From Monoplex corrugatus (Eukaryota; Mollusca; Gastropoda; Littorinimorpha; Ranellidae): a DNA stretch of 64,000 bases. The translations under genes were made by a program, and so were the position numbers. Every line of letters starts with the position of its first letter. The first letter of the stretch is position 1. Under the pieces are notes generated by a model. It made no database searches. It saw only the letters and a program-made list of their open reading frames with translations, and was not told where the DNA came from. The stretch is from positions 58,612,465-58,676,464 of the forward strand of contig JAPXFY010000026.1 of the NCBI GenBank assembly GCA_030674185.1. Reading direction: 5' to 3'. Positions 53,035 through 64,000 of the stretch are shown one piece after another.

Positions 53035-53812
53035 AAAATACAACAGTATTCCTGATACACTTGCCTGACAACAAACACTGTGTACAAAATACAACAGTAT
53101 TCCTGATACACTTGCCTGACAACAAAACACTGTGTATAAAATACAACAGTAGTCCTGATACACTTGCCTGACAACAAAACACTGTGTATAAAATACAACA
53201 GTAGTCCTGATACACTTGCCTGACAACAAAACACTGTGTATAAAATACAACAGTAGTCCTGATACACTTGCCTGACAACAAAACACTGTGTACAAAATAC
53301 AACAGTAGTCCTGATACACTTGCCTGACAACAAAACACTGTGTACAAAATACAACAGTAGTCCTGATACACTTGCCTGACAACAAAACACTGTGCACAAA
53401 ATACAACAGTAGTCCTGATACACTTGCCTGACAACAAAACACTGTGTATAAAATACAACAGTAGTCCTGATACACTTGCCTGACGACAGAACACTGTGTA
53501 CAAAATACAACAGTAGTCCTGATACACTTGCCTGACGACAGAACACTGTGTACAAAATACAACAGTAGTCCTGATACACTTGCCTGACGACAGAACACTG
53601 TGTACAAAATACAACAGTAGTCCTGATACACTTGCCTGACAACAAAACACTGTGTACAAAATACAACAGTATTCCTGATACACTTGCCTGACAACAAAAC
53701 ACTGTGTACAAAATACAACAGTATTCCTGATACACTTGCCTGACAACAAAACACTGTGTATAAAATACAACAGTATTCCTGATACACTTGCCTGATGACA
53801 AAACACTGTATA
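53035..53812. repeat. 52-bp minisatellite, 15 copies
   Basis: Unit ACAGTAGTCCTGATACACTT, GCCTGACAACAAAACACTGT, GTACAAAATACA. No stop codon in any minus frame, hence overlapping long open frames up to 432 codons that I do not regard as genes. Confidence 0.97.
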
Positions 53813-53965
53813 AAAGACAGCTATTCACTAGGAGTTAGCAGAATTGCCAAGGATGTGACATTTCTGTGTCCTGGGATCTTCATCAAGCTGAGTGTAGGCT
53901 GTGTTCCGGCATCTAAAAATCACACTTCAAGATGAACATCTGAGAAGCATTAGAAACTATGTAAG
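53813..53965. other. No feature recognised
   Basis: Short spacer. Confidence 0.35.
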
Positions 53966-54236
53966 GCAAGCCATTTCTATCTCTTTGCTGCAATGTTTTT
54001 GGCTACCAACAAATTTGAGAATCCCTAGAAAGTATTAAGGCAAGTCATCTTACTCTCTTTGCTGCAAACAGTATTGGCTACCAACAAATTTGAGAATCCC
54101 TAGAAACTATGTACGGCAAGTCATCTTACTCTCTTTGCTGCAAACAGTATTGGCTACCAACAAATTTGAGAATCCCTAGAAACTATGTACGGCAAGCCGT
54201 CTTAATCCCTTTGCTGTGAATGTTTTTGGCTACTGT
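53966..54236. repeat. About 76-bp tandem repeat, 4 copies
   Basis: Unit contains TTACTCTCTTTGCTGCAAAC, TATTGGCTACCAACAAATTT and GAATCCCTAGAAACTATGTA. Confidence 0.9.
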
Positions 54237-54590
54237 GTACGCTATGAAAACGTCTGCTTAATGATTTCTGTTCACTCACATCTCCAGAACTATTACAGAT
54301 CACAAAAGCATTCCTCGAATGAAACAGAAATGAGTAAACATTCTTTTTAAAATAATATAATCTGCACATACTGAACCACGTTTTCACAAAGGGACTTGGC
54401 AGAGGCTGACAATCTTCATAAGAAACATCACCCAGCCGTGTTTTTTCCACATCAACATTTGGGTCATTGGCACTGAAAGCCAAAATCTTTATCATTATCC
54501 ATATTATGAAGTTCATCTTCTAATATTTCCTCAACCTCTATGCCACCGCTGGTGAACAGCTCTAAGTCACTGTTAGTACTGTTCAGCAGC
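54202..54590 (-). pseudogene. Possible decayed protein-coding fragment, minus strand
   Basis: Minus frames give SDLELFTSGGIEVEEILEDE (acidic) and, in another frame, NVDVEKTRLGDVSYEDCQPL ..PFVKTWFSMCRLYYF. They look protein-like but are split by a frameshift. The acidic segment is reminiscent of a transposase N-terminus, but I cannot assign it. The neighbouring repeat may be part of the same element. Confidence 0.3.
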
Positions 54591-54751
54591 AACAGCAGAG
54601 TCCACAAGAACTCTTAATTTAAGTTTCTTAACATCAGTAATGACCAAAATATTCAAGCTTGTACTTCAGATAGAAAAAAGCTACCAGGATACTAAATGTT
54701 CTAACCTGGTAGTGGATGTTTCTACAATGCTGGGAGAAACATCAAAACCGC

Positions 54752-54954
54752 TCTATCTGATGTAGGCTACAACATTACTCTATCTGATGTAGGCTACAAC
54801 ATTACTCTATCTGATGTAGGCTACAACATTACTCTATCTGATGTAGGCTACAACATTACTCTATCTGATGTAGGCTACAACATTACTCTATCTGATGTAG
54901 GTTACATTACTCTATCTGATGTAGGCTACAACATTACTCTATCTGATGTACAAT
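54752..54954. repeat. 27-bp minisatellite, 8 copies
   Basis: Unit CTCTATCTGATGTAGGCTAC plus AACATTA; one copy is shortened. Confidence 0.96.
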
Positions 54955-55019
54955 GTATGTCAACTAGGTCATCAGAGCAGCGAAGAAATCTGACACACTG
55001 GAATCAGGCTCCCAAGCCT

Positions 55020-55450
55020 GTAATAACAATAATAATAATAAATCACTTTAAAATAGCGCTATTCTCCTACACATAGGTAAGACTCACTGCGCTTTACATT
55101 AATTAGTTCATTTTTCCCAATCAGCCCTATACCTAGTGGTCGATTATACCAACTTCTACTCCTAGTCATTCACCCCCCTCCCTCAACACACACACTAGCA
55201 CATCTGTTGCAAGCAAGTACTAATATATACATTACTGAATCAGAAAGATCAAAAATCATGTTTCATCACTGGTAGTATTTATCAAAAAGATGAGTTTTGA
55301 GGCCCGCCTTGAAAGAAGGAAGAGATGATGAACAGCGGAGAGAAAAAAGCAGATCGTTCCAGACAAGTGGGGCCTGGCAACGGAAGGCTCGGTGTCCTAT
55401 GGTTTCACAGGTGGTCACAACAAGCGAACACCGTTCAGCCAACACAAACA
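55020..55450. mobile_element. SINE-like conserved repeat, single copy
   Basis: AATAAT run, then AAAATAGCGCTATTCTCCTA, CACTGCGCTTTACATTAA, GATGAGTTTTGAGGC and GTGGGGCCTGGCAACGGAAG. The GCGCT..GCGCTTTACA pattern on an AAT run recalls SINE-like repeats of marine invertebrates. Recognition from memory only. Confidence 0.4.
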
Positions 55451-55454
55451 GGAC

Positions 55455-56341
55455 CTGTCACACAACCAGCCACCTGGCCTGACCAACACCTCATCACCAC
55501 CTCCCTGTCACACAACCAGCCACCTGGCCTGACCAACACCTCATCACCACCTCCCTGTCACACAACCAGCCACCTGGCCTGACCAACACCTCATCACCAC
55601 CTCCCTGTCACACAACCAGCCACCTGGCCTGACCAACACCTCATCACCACCTCCCTGTCACACAACCAACCACCTGGCCTGACCAACACCTCATCACCAC
55701 CTCCCTGTCACACAACCAACCACCTGGCCTGACCAACACCTCATCACCACCTCCCTGTCACACAGCCAGCCACTGGCCTGACCAACACCTCATCACCACC
55801 TCCCTGTCACACAACCAGCCACCTGGCCTGACCAACACCTCATCACCACCTCCCTGTCACACAACCAGCCACCTGGCTGACCAACACCTCATCACCACCT
55901 CCCTGTCACACAACCAGCCACTGGCCTGACCAACACCTCATCACCACCTCCCTGTCACACAACCAACCACCTGGCCTGACCAACACCTCATCACCACCTC
56001 CCTGTCACACAACCAGCCACCTGGCCTGACCAACACCTCATCACCACCTCCCTGTCACACAACCAGCCACCTGGCCTGACCAACACCTCATCACCACCTC
56101 CCTGTCACACAGCCTACCACCTGGCCTGACCAACACCTCATCACCACCTCCCTGTCACACAGCCAACCACCTGGCCTGACCAACACCTCATCACCACCTC
56201 CCTGTCACACAGCCAACCACCTGGCCTGACCAACACCTCATCACCACCTCCCTGTCACACAGCCAACCACCTGGCCTGACCAACACCTCATCACCACCTC
56301 CCTGTCACACAACCAGCCACCTGACCTGACCAACACCTCAT
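55455..56341. repeat. 50-bp minisatellite, about 18 copies
   Basis: Unit CTGTCACACAACCAGCCACC, TGGCCTGACCAACACCTCAT, CACCACCTCC. Strongly C-rich on the + strand. Grows out of the end of the SINE-like repeat to its left. Confidence 0.97.
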
Positions 56342-56378
56342 GAGACTAAAACATCACCTCCCAAACAAACCTGTCAGT

Positions 56379-56546
56379 AAGGTTTCGGTTTCAGTTTCAG
56401 TTTCTCAAGATGACGTCTCTGCGCTCGGAACAAATTCCATATGCACTATTGTCACAGGTGCCATGTGTATGGTGACCGTAGCACAAGCCTTAAGCCTGCA
56501 CATAAACCCACGAGCTGGCCAGGTCCTGAGGCCCTACCTAGATCTG
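56379..56546 (-). mobile_element. SINE-like repeat R2, copy 4, minus strand
   Basis: GGTTTCGGTTTCAGTTTCAG (reversed GAAACT tail), CTCAAGATGACGTC, GCCATGTGTATGGTGAC, AAGCCTGCACATAAACCC, CCAGGTCCTGAGG. Confidence 0.85.
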
Positions 56547-56549
56547 AAG

Positions 56550-57590
56550 AATGTTAAAAACAGCAATTATCTTTCATTGTACTTACACTTATCCCTAATG
56601 CTATTGTAAAAGCAGATAGCACTAACAGTACCAAATAGAAGAATGTTGGAAAAAACAACAAAAAACCCCATTTATCTTTCATTTTTCTTGCTGTTCTTGC
56701 ACATGTCACCACAGTAGAGATCACCAAATGGAAAAGACAAACCTGAGTGCTTTTACCTAAGGACTGCCAAATGATTAATAGTCAGTAAGATACTTCACAA
56801 GACAAGCCTGAATGCTTATACTTCAGGACTGCCAAATGATTAATAGTCAGTAAGATACTTCATAAAGAACATGGTGGCCTTGGTTATCTGTGTACATCCA
56901 TAAAATATACAGTAGATTAAAATCATTATCTGCATGTGTACAGAATAGCCAAAAAAATGCGTACACACATACCCATTAGAAAATGTGAAATGTTAAAAAT
57001 GCTTAATTCAATTGCACCAAACAAAATGTAATATGATTAATGTTCTTTTCTTCATTCCATTCTCTCTGTCTCTTCCACATGTACATACACACATAGCTAG
57101 CTATAGAAACACATGCACATCAAACACAAACACATTCGTATGCATACATACTCCTTTGGCCTTGGAAAACTGGGCTCATTACTTTAAAAGAGAGGTTTTG
57201 CAACAATACAAAACTACACATCACAATGATAACAGAAAAATAATGGCAACACACACACAAACACATACCCCCACACAGACACCACAAATAACAAGCTTTA
57301 GTTACATTAAAACAAAAACAAAACAAACAGAAAAAAGAACAAAACAGAAGACAAAAAGAACAGAAAATCACTAAAACGGCCTTACAATCATAACACACAC
57401 ATAGAAACAGCTTCAGCCAAAAAAAAAATTTTTTTACATGATCAAAAATATAAACAACTTGCTCAAACCAAGAAAAAAAAAATCTCTACAACAAGCAGTA
57501 GTTAGAAAAGATAACACTGTTAGCTTTGTTCGTTACAGCGCCAGACTCATAACGCATTATTCAGGGTCAACTCTCAGGCCGGCAGAAGAT
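56550..57590. other. No gene; one 62-bp duplication
   Basis: GGACTGCCAAATGATTAATA..GATACTTCA occurs twice (56760-56800, 56824-56862). A-rich, CA-rich. A tRNA-like trace (TTCGTTACAGCGCC..GGTCAACTCTC) at about 57528-57575. Confidence 0.4.
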
Positions 57591-57591
57591 A

Positions 57592-58204
57592 TGTGACCTG
57601 TTCTCACGAATGGGGTCACAACTTAATTTTGAGAGGTATAGAGATATTTATATCACCGGAAAGCAGAAAAAATGCTCTTTCCAATGATGTATAATTCAAC
57701 TGTCTAACTGGAAAATTGAGTGAGTTACAGTAATTTAAAGGGAGTGGGTGATGGGACGGCCATTTTGAGAAAAGCAGAGTTAAAGAAGGACAACAAAATT
57801 CTCTGCTTTTTCCTTAGCAACCAGCATTCTATCTTCATCAAACTTAGTGAAATGATAGATTAAGTGGTTCTGCACTACATACTAGCTATTTCGCGAGCTG
57901 ATTCCAATGGTATGCGATATGCTGAGGCCCTGTACGGTTTCATGGCCTAAATTAAAGCTCAAACACACGCATTTTCACGGAAAAAATCTGCACATTCTCG
58001 ATGGGTTATCACTTTAAAATGTTATTTTAACACTCTTTCAGCCCAAATTTCACTTTAATCTTTGCCATAATTGATAGATTAATGGTCAGACAATGTGTAG
58101 GAACAAAAATCTCAAATCACCCAGATCGACCCTCACCACCTTTTCAGGCCCGTATCTCAGTTCACACGTTGCGACTTGTGACCCGTTCGCAAGAACCAGT
58201 CACA
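57592..58204 (-). mobile_element. TIR transposon T, copy 3, inverted
   Basis: 613 bases, flanked by TA on both sides, reverse orientation relative to copies at 3.5 and 10.4 kb. Begins TGTGACCTGTTCTCACGAAT and ends CGCAAGAACCAGTCACA. The small frame of copies 1 and 2 contains a stop here. Confidence 0.92.
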
Positions 58205-58296
58205 TATTAACATGCTGGCTGCCGGTTTTTTTCACAGAGCCATGGACTCAAAACTTGATGTCTTGAGTTCCACCTTACTCTGCAACATTTATTATA

Positions 58297-58692
58297 CATG
58301 GGGGGTGCAAAAGTAGGTATACAGTAAGTATCACATCATTATTATAATGCTTAATTCATTAAAATTATTAGCACATTAAGTTAGTTTGCCTTATTTTTGA
58401 TATTTTCATTGTCATTAATTATATTTTATCGTAACTAATAATATGCATGTACTTTTTATCCTAACTTTTAATTTTTTAATTTTTTTCAGTTAAAGCGGCA
58501 ATTTAATTTCGATCTAAGTGGCCATTTAATTTAGATCTAAGCGGCAATTTAATTTAACCATGACTGGTAATTTGACGGATGAGGAGCACAAATGGATTTT
58601 AAAACAATACTGGAAGACAGAGAATACTGAATGTGTGAGAGAGCAGCGGTTTTCTTTTTTCATAACTGTATACCTACTTTTGCACCCCCCTG
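58297..58692 (+). mobile_element. Tc1/mariner-like element, internally deleted (396 bp)
   Basis: Flanking TA on both sides; terminal inverted repeats GGGGGGTGCAAAAGTAGGTA at left and TACCTACTTTTGCACCCCCC at right, continuing TACAGT/ACTGTA. Interior AT-rich with a triplicated GGCAATTTAATTT..GATCTAAG motif at 58496-58556. Holds only the start of a transposase. Confidence 0.88.
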
Positions 58693-58697
58693 TATAA
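58560..58697 (+). pseudogene. Transposase N-terminal remnant (mariner-like)
   Basis: Frame MTGNLTDEEHKWILKQYWKT then ENTECVREQR, after which it runs straight into the right inverted repeat and stops at 58697. The segment looks like the first helices of the helix-turn-helix at the N-terminus of mariner-type transposases (L.DEE..WI...Y.. pattern). The DDE catalytic core is deleted. Confidence 0.6.
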
Positions 58698-58818
58698 CTG
58701 GCTTGTTCACAGCCCGTCTTAGTGAATGTTCCAATCATTCTGGTGCTGACAGTATTTCATAGCTACCCCCCACCCCCACCCATCCATTTCAAGATCAGTA
58801 CTTAGGGTTTTGTGCTGG

Positions 58819-59059
58819 CTAAACCCTTTGACCCCTGCACCCTATCCATCAACTGCAAAAACTTAACCCTTTGAATCCCTCACACAATACACCAGGATGA
58901 GGAAGTCAAAAGGGTTAAGTTTTTGCCATGCTAGCATGGTTGACAATGCAGGACGCTGGTGGACAGGGCTGTGGGAGTCAAGGGGTTAAATTTTTGCCAT
59001 GCTAGCATGGTTGACAATGCAGGAAGCTGGTGGACAGGGTGCGGTAGTCAAAGGATTAA
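58819..59059. mobile_element. Family M MITE with a repeated right arm
   Basis: Left TAAACCCTTTGACCCC, central hairpin largely lost (CACCAGGATGAGG), two right arms of GCTAGCATGGTTGACAATGC type, ending AAAGGATTAA. Confidence 0.82.
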
Positions 59060-59260
59060 CAAAAGTTTCACTGGATTTAAATACCAAGATTGTTGCCATA
59101 AACAAGAACAACAATTACAACATCAACAACAAGAACAAGTTGTTTCCCTCTACTGAAAAGTCAACCAACCAGTTCCATCCCCCAGTCAATGTTAAAAATC
59201 ATCACATGGAACGACCGACACAAACACAATTCGCAGAAATCAAACAAAAATCACACATAT

Positions 59261-59935
59261 AAAACAACAACAAAACCAAAGTAAAACAAAGCTAACACAC
59301 AGACAAATAAACAACAAAAACATAACACACAAAACAACAACAAAACCAAAGTAAAACAAAGCTAACACACAGACAAATAAACAACAAAAACATAACATAT
59401 AAAACAACAACAAAACCAAAGTAAAACAAAGCTAACACACAGACAAATAAACAACAAAAACAACATATAAAACAACAACAAAACCAAAGTAAAACAAAGC
59501 TAACACACAGACAAATAAACAACAAAAACAAACATATAAAACAACAACAAAACCAAAGTAAAACAAAGCTAACACACAGACAAATAAACAACAAAAACAT
59601 AACACACAAAACAACAACAAAACCAAAGTAAAACAAAGCTAACACACAGACAAATAAACAACAAAAACAACATATAAAACAACAACAAAACCAAAGTAAA
59701 ACAAAGCTAACACACAGACAAATAAACAACAAAAACAACATATAAAACAACAACAAAACCAAAGTAAAACAAAGCTAACACACAGACAAATAAACAACAA
59801 AAACAACATATAAAACAACAACAAAACCAAAGTAAAACAAAGCTAACATACACACAAACATATGATAAAAACAAAACAATATAAAAACAACAACAAAACT
59901 GAAGTAAAACAAAACCAACATAACAGACAAACAAT
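59261..59935. repeat. 67-70-bp A/C-rich minisatellite, about 9 copies
   Basis: Unit AAAACAACAACAAAACCAAA, GTAAAACAAAGCTAACACAC, AGACAAATAAACAACAAAAA. The last copies diverge. Confidence 0.96.
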
Positions 59936-59964
59936 AAAAAACTGCTACACAGTGAACACTTAGT

Positions 59965-60470
59965 GACATTCCAGCATCCATTCCACACATATTTTCATAA
60001 AAACACTGAACACATAGCAGAATCCAGCATACATTCCACACATATTTTCCCAAAAACACAGAGCAGCATTCCTGCACACATTCCACACATATTTTCACAA
60101 AAACACAGAGCAGCATTCCTGCATACATTCCACACATATTTTCCCAAAAAACACTGAACAGCAGCATTCCAGCATAAATTCCACACATATTTTCACAAAA
60201 ACACTGAACACAGTGACATTCCAGTATACATTCCACACATTCTCACAAAAGAACTGAAAATAGAGCAGCATTCTCAGCATACATTTCCACACATCTTCTC
60301 CCAAAAACAAATGAAAAAGAGCAGCACTCCAGCATACATTCCACACATATTCTCACAAAAACACTGAACACAAAGTGACATTCCAGCATACATTCCACAC
60401 ATATTCTCACAAAAACACTGAACATACAGCGACATTCCAGCACACATTCACACATATTCTCATTGTATGT
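59965..60470. repeat. About 50-bp minisatellite, about 10 copies
   Basis: Unit GACATTCCAGCATACATTCC, ACACATATTTTCACAAAAAC, ACTGAACA with indels. Confidence 0.95.
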
Positions 60471-60611
60471 ACAGACTTGGAGGAAGAGCAAATCTCTGTC
60501 ACTTAAAAAGCAACTGGACAGGGGAACAGTATGTAAGTTTAGTGATTACTTCTATACATATTTTTAGGTCGACACAGACAATACAAAAACACATACAACT
60601 ATAAAAATAAA

Positions 60612-61392
60612 TGCATGTTGTGGAACACCTTTTTTTGTATGGTATGTATACACAAATACACATACTTCCACAAACAAACAAACAAAAAAATGCACGTAGT
60701 GGAACACCTTTTTGGGTATGCGTACACAAGCACACACACTTCCACAAACAAACACGCAGTGGAACACCATACACAAACACACACACTTCCACAAACAAAC
60801 AAACACGTAGTGGAACACCATACACAAACACACACACTTCCACAAACAACAAACAAATACACGTAGTGGAACACCATACACAAACACACACACTTCCACA
60901 AACAAACAAACACGTAGTGGAACACCATACACAAACACACACACTTCCACAAACAAACAAACACGTAGTGGAACACCATACACAAACACACACACTTCCA
61001 CAAACAAACAAACACGTAGTGGAACACCATACACAAACACACACACTTCCACAAACAAACAAACACGTAGTGGAACACCATACACAAACACACACACTTC
61101 CACAAACAAACAAACACGTAGTGGAACACCATACACAAACACACACACTTCCACAAACAAACACATAGTGGAACACCATACACAAACACACACACTTCCA
61201 CAAACAAACACGTAGTGGAACACCATACACAAACACACACACTTCCACAAACAAACGAACACGTAGTGGAACACCATACACAAACACACACACTTCCACA
61301 AACAAACAAACACGTAGTGGAACACCATACACAAACACACACACTTCCACAAACCAACAAACAAATACACGTAGTGGAACACCTTTTTCAGT
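60612..61392. repeat. 51-bp minisatellite, about 14 copies
   Basis: Unit CGTAGTGGAACACCATACAC, AAACACACACACTTCCACAA, ACAAACAAACA. The two edge copies have CTTTTTNNGTATGGTATG-like sequence in place of the centre. Open in all minus frames; not considered coding. Confidence 0.97.
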
Positions 61393-61399
61393 ATGGTAT

Positions 61400-62305
61400 G
61401 TATATACACAAGCACACACACTCAGTCAGATGAACACTACCTCATACTACGTGCCCCCAGCACACTCCCACACATCGACACAACCAGTAAAAACCAATCA
61501 CCACGAGCAGAAACGAACCAAGAAGCTCCTGAACAATATACAACCCCCCAAAAAACTCGCACCAAAAAATATGTGTCTGCCAAATGACAGCACCCCGCGT
61601 ATAAAAAAGAGACAGGAAAAAGTTAAAGTACAGTAAATACTCTCCGCCGCTTTGTTATGCTGAAGTAAGTGGAGTGTAAACACCTTCAATAACATCGATT
61701 CATAATGCTGTCACAGAGCACTGTGTTGAAGATACAACCATGACAGAGCACAAGTACACTTAGACTACTTACAGTGAAAAATACTTAAGTTACAGTAAAA
61801 CACAGTTTACGCAGGCCAGCCTGGTTAACAATGAAGAGCAATTATCATAAATATAGTCATGAAGGGATTCATGATTATGGTTCTGTATGAAAAATAGCGC
61901 TGTCCTTAAACTGACAGTAGGGGTTACGATCATAATGTAAACATAATTATACTGAAAGAGTCGCTACAATGCTGCAAATAGAGATGGAAAAAGTTACTAC
62001 CATGCTGCAAATATCCACTGAAAGAGTTACTACCAAGCTAAAAATAGACTGAAAATGTTACAATTATAGACTGAGAGGATTACTACGATGCTGAAAATAC
62101 AGATTACTCATTTATCTGAAAAGAAACTTACACAAGAACATGAAAACAAAGATGTTATTACACCAAAAGTAGAAATAATTTCAATCATGAAGTCTGCCAA
62201 CACCCACAAATCTTCATGTCAATACACACCAAAACTGAATGTTTACTTTTTTGCCTAAAACTGAATTAACTATATACATGTACATACAAACACAGGTCAG
62301 ACACT
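61400..62305. other. No gene; degenerate 37-bp repeat
   Basis: At 61950-62105 a diverged unit containing GAAAGAGTTACTACCATGCT occurs about five times. Otherwise A-rich, nothing recognised. Confidence 0.45.
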
Positions 62306-62308
62306 TAC

Positions 62309-62400
62309 TTCTTGACGACATCTTCAGCCAACTTATCCCGTGAGTTAACAAGCGCAACTTTCAAACTGTCAGTCTTCTTGTGTTCCAAATCTTCTTGTGT
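62309..62400 (-). CDS. Candidate exon of a minus-strand gene
   Basis: On the minus strand an open frame EDLEHKKTDSLKVALVNSRD, KLAEDVVKK runs into the donor AA|GTAAGTGT (exon end at 62309), a near-perfect splice site. Upstream the frame stays open through VTDTLKLGTQ, and a 30-40-base stretch is a degenerate tandem duplication (ACTGATACTTTGAAATTGGG versus ACTGACAGTTTGAAAGTTGC). The acceptor is not certain; the left boundary could be at an AG near 62386 or 62404, or further up. Charged, helical, possibly coiled coil. Protein not recognised. Confidence 0.5.
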
Positions 62401-62574
62401 TCCCAATTTCAAAGTATCAGTTACAAAAAAAAAATCACATATAATTTTCTCTATGTAGACATAGAAAATACTACCAGGATGCTTTAAAATATACTGACTT
62501 TATCAGTACTAAGCTGAAGTATGATTGTCAGTAAACTGACAGACAGAGTTGTTCCTGCATGGACTTAACCCTTT

Positions 62575-62757
62575 CACTCCCACACCTACCCACCAGCTTC
62601 AAAAACGTAACCTTTTCACTCCTTCATCCTATCCACCAGCTTCCTGCAGGAAGCTGGTGAAGAAGGTGAATGTGTGAAAGGGTTAAATTTTTGCTTTACT
62701 GTCATGGGGTGACAACACAGGACATTGGAAGATAGGATGAGGGAGTCAAAGGGTTAA
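62575..62757. mobile_element. Family M MITE
   Basis: TTAACCCTTTCACTCCC, hairpin CTTCCTGCAGGAAGCTGG, right arm GACAACACAGGACATTGG, ends GAGTCAAAGGGTTAA. Confidence 0.87.
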
Positions 62758-62766
62758 AAGTAGTCA

Positions 62767-62981
62767 TTAACCCTTTCACTACCGCACCCTATCCACTAAC
62801 TGCAAAAACTTAATCCTTTGATTCCCTCACCCTTTCCACCAGCTTCCTGCACCCTTTCCACCAGCTTCCTGCAGGAAGCTGGTGGAAAGGGTGAGGGAAT
62901 CAAAGGGTTAAGTTTTTGCTTTGCTAGCATGGTTGGCAATACAGGATGCTGGTGGACAGTGTGCGGAAGTCAAAGGGTTAA
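62767..62981. mobile_element. Family M MITE, adjacent copy
   Basis: TTAACCCTTTCACTACCGC to GTCAAAGGGTTAA; the inner arm has a 24-base direct duplication (CACCCTTTCCACCAGCTTCC twice) before the hairpin. Nine bases separate it from the previous copy. Confidence 0.88.
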
Positions 62982-62982
62982 G

Positions 62983-63204
62983 TCAGAACCATCCTGGGTG
63001 TAAGTCTTCCACATTACTGACCATCAACTCTTCAGACAAAAATATGTTGTGATCATACTGACACACAAGTGCATATTTATGGCAGGGGGCCACTGGTAAC
63101 AAGACCACTGACAACTGTCCACAGATGTCGCTGTAAGACCCCCGTGCACAAAAAAGATTATTGTGAAATTGCCGTTCCACAGTGACAAAATCACTCGTGC
63201 ACAT
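62983..63204 (-). other. Unassigned 73-codon frame, minus strand
   Basis: Reads ..CARGSYSDICGQLSVVLLPV then APCHKYALVCQYDHNIFLSE and ..LHPGWF, stopping inside the end of the adjacent MITE. Composition is protein-like and not repetitive, so it may be a decayed or real exon of the minus-strand gene, but splice sites are weak. Confidence 0.35.
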
Positions 63205-63274
63205 TTATGAGAACAGGCAATGCTCATAACTCTATTCATAAGACTGTTTCACATTATGAACTGTTCCAATACAA

Positions 63275-63640
63275 AACCCAAAACAAGTGTGACTGCCTGT
63301 GTTCAAGCAAACAGGAACCAGAAAAAACACGAAAGAAGAATAAGAACGCGTATTTAATACAAGACAAGACAAGACAGGCGCAAATTTTCAGCCAACTGGC
63401 CTTTGTCAAGTGTAAGATCACAAACAAACAAACACCAGATACAAAAAATCAGGAGAAAAAGACTGAAACTTCCCTGCTGCTCTGTCCTGTGTGAGTCTTT
63501 TTTGTATCTGGTGTTTGTTTGTTTGTGATCTTACGCTTGACAAAGGCCAGTTGGCCGAAAATTTGCGCCTGTCTTGTCTTGTTGTATTAAATACGCGTTC
63601 GTATTCTTCTTTCGTGTTTTTTCTGGTTCCTGTTCCAATA
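63275..63640. mobile_element. Foldback element F, complete copy 8
   Basis: Left CAAAACAAGTGTGACTGCCT..GCCAACTGGCC, centre ACTTCCCTGCTGCTCTGTCC, right GGCCAGTTGGCC..ACGCGTTCGTATTC and TTTTTTCTGGTTCCTGTT. Both arms present. Confidence 0.87.
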
Positions 63641-64000
63641 CAGACGCTTGCATGGCAACTGTACGGCCAGTCACATACTGTGATACACAAACCGTTCACA
63701 TCACTTTCACATGACACACAACACAACCAGTTGACGTGAAGGAACAGCTCAGCTATGTACAATGACTGTATTTGGATTAGTAATTATGATTGTAGTATTC
63801 TTACACTTTCGATAACTGTTTCCTATGCTGGTGTTGTAGTTAGCCTTTACGATGATTATTACATTTTTTGTTATTATTATTATTATGACCATTATTTACA
63901 GTCATGACAACAGGAAACATACCGTTTCAAGGAATAGAAATCAATATCGTGAGAACAACAAGACCACCCTGGTAACTGAAGCAGCCAACTGGCTCAAAAA
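63641..64000. other. Right edge, no feature recognised
   Basis: TTATTATTATTATT run at about 63862-63885; otherwise unique sequence with no exon seen. Confidence 0.35.

Noticed and set aside
52489..53828. 432-, 276- and 265-codon minus-strand frames
   Set aside because: The 52-bp unit lacks stops in all minus frames, so any phase stays open; the protein is a frame-shifting repeat plus CA-tract His/Thr.
60499..61421. 306/285/253-codon overlapping minus-strand frames
   Set aside because: Same cause: a 51-bp unit without stops in three frames; Cys/Val-rich low-complexity translation.

Overview
This window is eukaryotic and intron-rich. It holds one confidently recognisable protein-coding gene, a carnitine O-acetyltransferase (CRAT) on the + strand (about 5.14-27.11 kb), split into 13 coding exons that I placed by reading frame, splice sites and the known family protein pattern. 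The rest is introns and flanks crowded with microsatellites, long minisatellite arrays, miniature DNA transposons, tRNA-derived SINEs and LINE 3' ends. The repeat landscape (RTE-like LINE ends with ATG tails, tRNA-SINEs, GT/CA arrays, animal CRAT with a peroxisomal SKL tail) suggests an invertebrate metazoan, most likely a mollusc such as a marine gastropod. That taxonomic call is inference.

Layout. 0-5.1 kb: repeat fragments, a TG array, one 612-bp TIR transposon, tRNA-like sequence and a LINE end. 5.1-27.1 kb: CRAT; introns 1, 2, 4, 5, 6, 9, 10 and the 3' flank carry tandem arrays, several of which begin exactly at a splice junction and contain copies of it. 27.2-45.7 kb: + strand flank with arrays up to 2.65 kb, an orphan terminal exon with a polyA signal (32.28-32.46 kb), and a micro-exon plus possible last exon (45.0-45.65 kb). 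45.7-64 kb: arrays whose + strand is mostly A/C-rich, three more transposon types, and a good minus-strand exon end at 62.3 kb, suggesting a convergent minus-strand gene that enters from the right edge.

CRAT would interconvert acetyl-CoA and acetyl-carnitine in mitochondria and peroxisomes. The catalytic His, the STS motif, the carnitine-selecting TDT motif and the short-chain-selecting Met are all visible. Exon 2 appears two bases short, which is either an assembly error or a damaged gene.

The most interesting signals are tandem arrays seeded on CRAT splice sites, ten perfect copies of a nuclear-receptor extended half-site in CRAT intron 4, a TTAA-inserting nested-palindrome MITE family with 12 or more copies (target duplication proven by a nested insertion), a minisatellite grown from LINE coding sequence, and higher-order structure in the largest satellite. 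By hand tally, minisatellites cover roughly a third of the window.
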